A stretch of DNA of 64,000 nucleotides, taken from NCBI GenBank assembly GCA_020698575.1, contig CM036247.1, positions 30,294,431-30,358,430 on the forward strand. The letters are read 5' to 3'. This DNA comes from Bostrychus sinensis (lineage: Eukaryota; Chordata; Actinopteri; Gobiiformes; Eleotridae). A model generated the notes under the pieces. It was not told the DNA's origin, ran no database searches, and saw nothing but the letters and a program-made list of their open reading frames with translations. Of the stretch, positions 55,874-64,000 are shown piece after piece (position 1 is the stretch's first letter; each line of letters opens with the position of its first letter). The position numbers and the translations under genes were made by a program.

Positions 55874-58800
55874 CCTCCACAACAGAACTGAAGTGAGCGG
55901 CCAGAACTCTGATTGTTATTAAGTTGCTTGTATTCTGTTTAGTTCGTAGCTCGTGCGGTTTCCTCGTGCTTCCGCGGTGTCTCGTGTTTTAGAAAGAATC
56001 TCAGACTGATCCATCTGCGGGGCGTTCAAAAGCCATAGGCAAATTACTTTATTTGGAAAGACATGGCTCCACGATCTACCCGCACTGCTTTTACGATCGC
56101 CAGGTTGAGGACCACTGATTAAAACCTTCTCAAGCGTTTGGTGTAATTTTAGGCGGCACTCCAGGTGTGCTTTGGGCTTAAGACGCGCACGCTCAATGCG
56201 TTTGTTTAAGGAAGCGAGACAATCAGTGAATGATGAGAGGGGAGAGGGACATTCTGTGCATTAAATCACATCACGGAGCGATCATAAGCCACTAAAAAAC
56301 ACACAGACACAGATATGATGAGATAAAGCACTGCCTGGTTCACATGCTTTAGCGTCAGAGATTTATTTTTTCCTCATAAAAGCGTCCGCGGTCCGCGGCT
56401 GCTTTCTAATGTGTGTTAAAGCTGCAAAGACCGGTCGGACAGCTGATCTCTTTCTACCCGGTACTGCGTACCCCCTCTAAATCTTATGCCGGTACGTAGT
56501 ACCGGGCCATACTGGCTTACTTTCAGCCCTGCCATACTGCATTAGATGTCCACTCTCAGTTAAAGGTGGCTAACACATGTCTTATGTACCTGTTTACTTC
56601 TGGGGAGGTTGACAGTGGAGTAAAGGGCATTAATGCTGGATGTATCGTTCCTGTGAACACACAAAGACAAATTAGCAGCATCCATTAACACTGAATACTA
56701 TAAGACCTTTAACTGTGTGTGGTGGTGGGGCACTTACAGGAAGTCTGCTCCCTGCTGAGGACCTGGGACATCTCGGCTCCTGTGTGTCTCTGCCTGGACA
56801 GCCTCTGTGCTGTCCTGGAAGATTTTATACAGTTATTACATAATACTGTGTCTGTTTTGAGTTTGGATGTTTTTGTTGAAAAATAACTGTAAAAACCTTC
56901 TGATTATGTTCATCATTACTTTGTAGATACAAATACAGTCAGTTAGACAACCATTTACTCCCTGTTCATTCACGATCAGTGGTGGAAACTCAATACTTTA
57001 ACTCTAGTCATTTACTCAAGTCATTTTGTTGAAGGAAAAGTACTTTCTGAATACATTTTACTTGAGTCATTTCTGAATGAAAATGTTCAACTTTAAATTG
57101 TCAAAACAAGTAAAAATGTTTGTCCTCTGGTGTAGTGGATAGTGCACTGCTGCACTTGACTTGCAGTTAGTTCAAAAGTAACTCAAAAAGAAGAATGAAA
57201 TGGAAATGTCTCATTTATAAAGTGTATGCAGACATTTGAGGTAATATGAGTGAAGTGTCTTGCCCAAAGACACAATGGCATAATGAACTAATTGCAACAG
57301 GCATCAAACCACTAACCTTTTGGATAGTGGGTGACTTGTTCTTTCTCACGAGTCTAAAACAAAAATAAGTAGGGCAAACCGTATTAACTAGTTTATTATA
57401 CAGTATATTGATTATCATTATCATTAGAACAATAATAATAACATTTACAATACCTGTAAACAAAGAAAGCAACTAAAATAATCAGCAGAGGCACAAGAGC
57501 GAGGGAGATGAACTTCACATATCCTCCTGCAGAGAAGGAACAGCATTTATTTAGCTAAGGCTAAAGATTAATGACAAAGTGCGTCATTTTTTTGTACTTG
57601 GGGAAAAACTGTTTATTCTCTTAACAATATCTTACTAACTAATAAGCCTTATCTATGCTTATCTTATGCATTGTTAGCAGTTTAAGGTAGGCTTCAGACT
57701 GTTTCTTGTGTCTTATGTTTATTTATTGATTTATTTTTTACAGCAGGGAGGGTTGCTATTGTTATTGGGAAGTTGGGTCCTTGATGCAGCTTTAGGGATT
57801 TTATTTCTGAAGAATACAGATCTTTACATTACTCTCAGGTCAAAAAGAAAATGTATTTATTGTCACCACTTACCGTCTTGGAAGAGGCTGACAGGTTCAG
57901 AAGTGGTCTCACTGATGTTGTTTTTTGCAGTGCAGTAGTAGACTCCGGGCTGAGTGGACACAACAGTGTAGGTCCTGTTCTCTGACACTTTGTCCTCTCT
58001 GCCCTCCGTCCTCCTGTACCAGGTGTACAGGCTGACCGGGGGGAAGCTGTGGCTGCTGCAGCTCAGAGTCACTGACCTGCTCCCATCAGGGCTCTGCACC
58101 TCCTCTGCTCTCACCACCTCTGTGTGCTTTGGACCAACTGAACACAAAATAATAAGAGTCAGTACAGTGGGACATGACATGTTTAAACACTGCTAAAGGT
58201 TTAATGATTTGAGAGATTGATGGTGACAATGACTGGTGATAAGTGATTAAACATCACAACAGTGCTTAGAAACACAGACTAGTGATACAACACTGCACCA
58301 CACATAGAAGGTGACATTTTGGGATCTGTGTGGTGGCTCAGTAGTTAGTCCTGCCTCACACCAAACATTTCTGTGGGTTTTTTCTACGTTCTCCTGTTTC
58401 TTTCAAAGGCAGTGCATGTATATGTAAATTCATACACTGAGCAGATGTCAGATGTTTAACTTAGAGGCAGAGTCTGTATTGGTATTGTTCCTGTACCATG
58501 CAATGATTTCCAGTACAGAATCATGACTGGTATTAATGCAGTGTTACTTGAGGTCCCAAAGATAACCAGCATCCAATAACCAGTCTGGAATGTTTCCCAT
58601 TGAAACCGTTTGGGAAGAGGACTTTCAGTGAAGTGTTTGCAGCTGACTGGATCGACTCATTTTGGCCAATCATAGCAGCAACATAACTACACAACAACCT
58701 GCAAAAACAATATTATATTTAGTAACAATATACTTTTGCTGTTTTGTGAATGTATAGTGGCATATGTTAAGTTTTCTGGCTTTGCATTGTTCTTAACACG

Positions 58801-61800
58801 TATAGCTAAAGATGCTTGATGCTGTCAACAAACCTAAAATCCACCCACTCATGACAGTTCTGCCACAGATACGGCCTGCCCTGCCTGCGGTGCCAACCCA
58901 AACAAATCAGGCAAAGCCTGACTAATCCAGTTTGCTGTGCAAGGTAAATTACAAATACATCCAATACTAATGTAGGAAGACTGGACCTCCAGCTGGAAAT
59001 TTCAGATTCAAATCTTTAATCCAACTCTTAACTTAACAGCCATGCCTCCTTCAGATGTGGAAAAACCACAAGACAACCTTGGAAACCTCAGATAATAAAT
59101 TTGTTTCAGATAATAAATTGGACATGTTTTCTGGGTTGAAAACGCAGCCGAGCCAGGACAATGGGCCATAAAACTCTCTAGCTGCCACCCTGATGGACCC
59201 AGAACACATCCCTCTGGTGGGACTTGGCCTATTTTAAAATACATGCAATAAGACGACCTCCTAGTGACCATTTCAAGACAGATATGAAATTCATTTATTC
59301 ATAAATGAATTACTCTGTGTCATTTTCTTCATCTACTCATGAAACCAAGTATATACATGTTGTTTTGCAGGACAATGTCATAAATGAGTTAAAACTGTAT
59401 TGTTAGATTTATCATGTTTATTAGTGATTGGATACATGTTTCGTTTACTACTATTGCATTATTACATGTGATAATTCATTACAGTGTGACAAACATTCAT
59501 TGTTTACTATCTGAGATGGAGTTTAATTAACATGGCACTTTATAAAAGTAACCCAGTCTGCACCAAATAAATCCCACCAGGTTGAATATACGCCTCAGGG
59601 AACACCCCTGAGTTCACCAAAGTTAAATACAGCCTCTTTCTTTGTTCTAGTTGTTGTCTTTCCAATACAAATATTAGCCTACATAAAGGTCCTGTCTATG
59701 AATGTAAACACCTAATACTTAAGTGTGTCTTCCAATGTACTGTTTTGCTTATTTTTGTTCATAAATTCATACTTAATTCAATTTAAGTCGAGTTTCAAGT
59801 GATCTAATTGTATTTGTTTGAGTCTTTGAGTGGTCAAGATCTCTATATCCTTCAGATCTTGGGTGTTTTGTAGCTTAATGTTTCTTGGTTACCAACCAGG
59901 TGGTGCCCCAGGTATTCAACTGAATATATTTTTAAGCTAAAACATTTCCTACTTGTTATAATTTTGCCTCACTAACACTCAGACATCTTCACAGGAATAA
60001 ATAATATTTATACAACTGCACATACACAAAAAACACATTATACAACTATACATAGACAAACATAAACCAGACAACACAGAGCAAGTGTGTAAAAGGAAAA
60101 CAAAAGAGAGTGGAGGGAAGTGTGTCTGTGTATGTGGGACTGAGATGTAAACGAGAGAGTGAGTGAGTGAATGGATCTAAATGTGGATCAGATTCATCTG
60201 CAGGAACAAGTGTCAACAATAATCTGTTGAAGTCTCTGTTTGAACAATGAAACAGACGTCAGAGATAAAAGTTTGAGCGTTTTTGTAGCCTATAGTGTTT
60301 CCACACATCTGTCCACAGCCCAGTGTGAGAAAGTGTGTAATACACATTTCTAGGGCAGTCATGGGCTCAGGTGTGACTGTATGGTGCCCAGACAACTCAG
60401 AGTCATATAATCCACAAAATCTTGCTTTTTTTTTTTTTTTTTTTTCAAAATCTTCCCGGCGAGAAATATTTGGTCATGGGCCAGAATTTTCCTGTGGGAT
60501 GGGAGTTGCCATCCTGGTCTATAGTGAAGAAAATATGGGTATATGAGATTTGCTAATTATTTCATTCTGTTTTTATTCACATTTTTCACATCGTCCCAAG
60601 TTTTGTTTTGTTTTTCTAAATTGGGATTGTAGGAAAAGTGAATCATTAGGAGAAATGATTGTCTGTCCCATGGCCCTCATATTAGACCCAATTTGCAATA
60701 TTTCTTCTGTGTAATTACTCACATTTGACTTTAACCTCAGCTGGCGCTGATGTTCCTTGTCCGATCTCATTGTGGGCAGTACAGCTGTAGAGGCCACTGT
60801 CACTCACACTGACTGACTCCACACTGAAGGTTGGCCCAGTGTGCACAGTGAGGTGTCCCCTGGTCCAGGTCACAGAGGTCACAGGAGGGTGGCTCTGAGC
60901 ACTGCAGTGTAACGTCAACGTCTCGTTCTCTGTGACACTCAGACCTGGATCAGCCTGGACTGTCACCTTCTGAGGACCATCTGTAGATACAATCAGAATC
61001 AAATACAAGTGTCACCTTCACTGTGTGCGTTTATACTGAAATGAATTTAAGTTTGTTTCTACCTGTGAAAAGAAAAAAAAAATTGTGTTCATTTGAAGTC
61101 ATGAACAAGATTAGGTTGGAAAACTGAGATATAAAGTGTGAGAGCGAACTAACCAAGTCACAAAGTTAAACTGGGCCTAAATAATATTGTGTAACCAGTG
61201 TGAGTGTGTAAATGTTTACCCACATTTGACCATGAGCGAGCTCCTCGTGCTCTCTGACCCCAGACTGTTGTGAGCGGAGCAGGTGTATTCTCCTGAATGG
61301 GCTGAGCTCACAGTGACAGTGTAGCTCAGAGAGTTGAGGTCAGTCTCTTTCTGAAGCTCTTCTGTAGAACCCTCTGAAGTCCTGCTGAGGGTCAGGGTGG
61401 ACTTTGGAGAACTTTCTACACGACATGTGATGGAGACTCTCTGACCTTCTGTCACCTCTGTCTCCATGGACAGAGTCAGTTTAGTGGGAGGATCTGTGGA
61501 TAAGAAACAATGTTATTAAGGACTGCCTATTTTGCCTTCACTCGTAGACAACAGGCCTATACATGCTTTCAGTAGTACACTATAACACCAGTTAGTGTAG
61601 GGGCAAATCAGTAATGAGACAAACATAATGCTGCAAAATCACGCAACTGCCCTCCTGCTACAAAGTAGGATAGTGCCTTCCATCAGTTCCCATTTTTACA
61701 ATGGATATTTTTCCTGACACAATCCTTTTCATTCAGGCTTAGGACTGTCACAATGTGTGCCTGGGCCCTGTACTATGATGCTATGGAACTTATTTTTTAT

Positions 61801-64000
61801 CTTATATTGTACTTATCATGCTCCTGACCAGTTTAGCCATTAATATCCCATATAAAAGATGGTTCTGGGATCATCTGGAAAGATTCTGTGGTTATTTCAT
61901 TTTTGTTTTATTTCAGAATACAATGACATGGATGACTGAGGATTACCAATTACTTACACTGCACCTCTATACACAGTTTTCTGCTGTGGTCTCCTGAACC
62001 AATTGTGTTTTTGGCACTGCAGCTGTAGCAGCCCCCATCTGTTCTTTGCACTCTCCTCAGTTCCAGACTGTGTTCAGCTGTGGTCTGATGGTAGTTACTG
62101 TCTTGGTACCAGTGGTATTCATGAGCAGCAGGGTTGGCTTTAGTGTTACATTTGAAAACCACAGAGCCATTAACTGCTACTCTGCTGCTTTGACCGACAA
62201 TTTCAATGTTGGTGTTCTTTGGTTTATCTGCAACAAACATACAATTACTGTATTACTTTTCCTGATCACTCCATTCCCAATAAAAAGCAGAGGACAAATG
62301 AAGTCTTCTATTGTAATTAGCAAAAAGCATTTCTGTCAGTCATCCTACATGGAAGTCAACAGCCATTTTGTAAAATGAAGCAAAGGATTATGTAGAAAAG
62401 AAAGTTAAATGGACCAACATGCACCTAGGGTTTAGGTTTGGATGCTTGCATTAACTTATTCTCACTTTTACATTCTTTTTCAAGTCGTTTTTGTAAAGTG
62501 CAGTTTAATTTACTGTCAGTTCTGTTGTGTTTGTGAATTACATGCAGCTGAGACTCACGTTGAACATCTATCTGCAGTGGACTTGACTGTGTGGTAGCCA
62601 CAGTGTTTACAGCTGAGCATCTGTAAGAGCCACTGTCTTCAGACTGCAGACTTTTATCATATGTCTGACCCCAGGTCAGTCTCTGCTCATCTTTATACCA
62701 GGTAAATGTGTGTGGTGGTGGTTTGCTTCGGATCACATTACAGATGAGTGTAACTATTTGTCCTTGTCTGTATGGAGGTTGGGATGATACTCTCACCTCT
62801 ACACTAGGGGCATCTGAAACAGAAGGGCCAGTATAAGATTTTTAAATTTTTAAATGCTAAATGAAAAAAAATCTGTTGAAATACTAAAGTGTCTTACATT
62901 GAACATCTATCTGAACAGTGTTGGATCTTTGTGTTCCATGTTTGTTGTGAGCAGTACAGAAGTATTCTCCACTGTGTTCAACCTGAACATGGTTAATCTT
63001 CCAAATGGCTCCAGTGTCTATCAGAGGAACTTCTGGCCTGTTTTTTATTCCAGGTAAATGTGGGAGTGGGCCGTCCTTTAGCTGAACATGTCAGAGTCAC
63101 AGAATGACCTTCTGTAACATCACTGGAGCTTATTACAGCCTCAGTGTCACGAGGAGCATCTACATCAGTGAAGTGGTTATAACCAGTGACAAATCTACAT
63201 TTTACAGAAAAGTGATCATTATTATGTGTAAACTTACACTGCACTGTGATTGTGGTCTTCTTAACCAGATATTTGTCTGTGTTGCCCTGTGTTTGACAGA
63301 TGAACTCTCTGCCATCATCCTCCCATGAGGCTCTGACTGTTGCTGTTGCTGTTGCAGTGTAACTGTTCCAAGGCTGAGATGTTTCCAAACCAGACGGAGG
63401 CACACTTTTAATGACCAGCTTTGAACCACATGATCTCTCAGTAGAACATCTGAGTGTTATGGATGAAGAGTCCCGTACAGGAGCTGGTTTATTAAAGGTG
63501 ATTGGACATGGATTTTCTGTGAAGAACAAACATATATTAAAATATGTTATTTTCTATCTTTTCTGTTGTTTCTTGTGATTCTTCTTTTTTTTTTTTTTTT
63601 TTTTTTTTTTTTGGTTTGTTTGATTTTTGTAAAAGGATAAAAGCATTTTCCCAACAGTGTAAAATGTAAGTAAAAACAGAACAGAATGATTCACAAATCT
63701 TGTAAAACTATATTTTATTCCTAACATCTCAGCAACAGTTATTACACCATTTTATAAAACATAATAGCTCTGTTTGAATTTGATGGCAGCAACATGTTTC
63801 TAAAAATACAAATGCAATGGGTCCAGAGAAGACAGCAGTGTTTCTGGGTCATGTTCACATGGATCTACTTTACATCACACAAGTGTAACTTTCATTTGTG
63901 TGAATAATAGAGACTTTTACACCTAGTCATTTTACTGGAATGTTATGTTTTTGGCAGCCTATTGCTGCCCCTGTCTCAATGTTTTTGAGATGTGTTGCTG
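54703..64000 (-). CDS. Gene C: CD22-like inhibitory Siglec, 5' end outside the window
   Basis: Twelve exons visible: 63238-63516, 62898-63159, 62559-62813, 61958-62227, 61224-61493, 60723-60980, 57874-58137, 57454-57526, 57317-57353, 56738-56814, 56590-56650, 54703-54888. These are Ig2 to Ig8, membrane helix and tail. The V-set and signal exons should lie about 0.3-0.9 kb beyond the right edge, judging from gene B. The tail equals that of gene A: YENI, VKYSQV (ITIM) and AQYSEL. The membrane helix is uncharged. Unlike A it keeps Ig7. Like B its Ig3 exon has 262 bases and a frameshift (six A where five would keep the frame), so the literal protein would stop in Ig3 unless the exon is skipped or the base is an error. 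Confidence 0.8.
55460..56531. mobile_element. hAT-like element, copy C (tail intron)
   Basis: Same element and ends as at 22609-23646, slightly longer because of the expanded (TG)n tract. Confidence 0.75.
55802..55871. repeat. (TG)n microsatellite, copy C
   Basis: About 35 units with one TA interruption; the homologous tract in copy A has about 18. Confidence 0.9.
56590..56650 (-). CDS. Gene C exon: tail 3 (LYSTV)
   Basis: 61 bases, same as in gene A, with ALYSTV. Confidence 0.82.
56738..56814 (-). CDS. Gene C exon: tail 2
   Basis: 77 bases, same as in gene A. Confidence 0.8.
57317..57353 (-). CDS. Gene C exon: tail 1
   Basis: 37 bases, same as in gene A; basic juxtamembrane segment. Confidence 0.8.
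57454..57526 (-). CDS. Gene C exon: membrane segment (uncharged)
   Basis: 73 bases, same hydrophobic helix as in gene A, no charged residue inside. Confidence 0.85.
57874..58137 (-). CDS. Gene C exon: Ig8
   Basis: 264 bases, phase 1-1, same protein as the exon in gene B. Confidence 0.9.
60723..60980 (-). CDS. Gene C exon: Ig7
   Basis: 258 bases, phase 1-1. It differs from B in several residues (for example LSVTEN for LVIKEN, LTLHCSAQ for LKLHCRAQ), more than neighbouring exons do. Confidence 0.9.
61224..61493 (-). CDS. Gene C exon: Ig6
   Basis: 270 bases, phase 1-1. TEVTEGQRVSITC and GEYTCSAHNSLG. Confidence 0.88.
61958..62227 (-). CDS. Gene C exon: Ig5
   Basis: 270 bases, phase 1-1; nearly identical to A and B. 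Confidence 0.9.
62559..62813 (-). CDS. Gene C exon: Ig4
   Basis: 255 bases, phase 1-1; VTLICNVIRSKPP as in A, donor CAAC/GTGAGT as in B. Confidence 0.9.
62898..63159 (-). CDS. Gene C exon: Ig3 with frameshift
   Basis: 262 bases with intact splice sites. TFTWNKK is followed by the shifted frame ending WSHLED and a stop. The A run in AATAAAAAACAGG has six A; five would keep the domain in frame. Confidence 0.85.
63238..63516 (-). CDS. Gene C exon: Ig2
   Basis: 279 bases, phase 1-1, ERSCGS with the Siglec extra cysteine. This is the most 5' exon of gene C inside the window. Confidence 0.88.

Larger units (their letters stand above)
54293..57858. repeat. 3' module shared by genes A and C (copy C)
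   Basis: Near-identical to 21460-24960, with the hAT element, tail exons and membrane exon. It joins the common gene body at GTCACCACTTACC. Confidence 0.85.

Noticed and set aside
55681..55882. Frames with runs of Val-Cys or Thr-His
   Set aside because: They come from the (TG)n microsatellite inside the hAT-like element.
1..64000. CRISPR arrays, tRNA or rRNA genes, prophage-type features
   Set aside because: No regularly spaced direct repeats of that type and no full RNA gene seen. The tRNA-like part at about 19000 belongs to a SINE relic.

Overview
The window looks like a piece of a teleost fish genome (inference). It has intron-rich immunoglobulin-superfamily genes with short phase-1 exons. 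It also carries hAT, Harbinger and other small inverted-repeat elements, an L2-like LINE, tRNA-type SINE relics, and CA/GT and trinucleotide microsatellites. All gene models below were built by hand from splice sites and reading frame. No database search was possible.

Layout. Positions 1-8.4 kb are repeat-rich intergenic DNA, with two possible terminal exons of an unidentified upstream gene (4519-4586, 6573-6704). Positions 8.4-19.96 kb hold a plus-strand Siglec gene (gene 1). It has a signal peptide, a V-set domain with the Siglec arginine, five C2-type domains, a membrane segment and a tail, and most resembles MAG/Siglec-4. Its fifth Ig exon has a one-base frameshift. From 21.86 kb to the right edge lies a minus-strand tandem array of three CD22-like Siglec genes: A (21858-31262), B (40016-47942) and C (54703 to beyond 64000, 5' end cut off). 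In humans MAG and CD22 are adjacent, so a MAG-like gene beside a CD22-like array fits.

The array is young. Introns and flanks of A, B and C are nearly identical from the last Ig exon rightwards (A from 24960, B from about 41037, C from 57858). An L2-like LINE (about 34105-36660) interrupts only the A copy. A and C also share their 3' parts (21460-24960 and 54293-57858). B has a different, older-looking membrane segment and tail. Each gene-sized unit is separated from the next by a decayed copy of the 3' end of gene 1 (20.64, 38.25 and 52.50 kb), so the ancestral unit probably included a tail-to-tail junction.

Most interesting point: A and C encode uncharged membrane segments and tails with an ITIM (VKYSQV), an ITIM-like motif (AQYSEL) and a CD22/Grb2-type YENI motif. 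B has almost the same extracellular part, but a lysine inside the membrane segment, and the ITIM tyrosines are gone (VSNSQV). This is the layout of an inhibitory/activating paired Siglec receptor system that shares one ligand-binding ectodomain. Against a simple reading, the third Ig exon of B and C is frameshifted. In A a 13-base net loss restores that frame but removes the core Ig tryptophan. A has also lost Ig domain 7.
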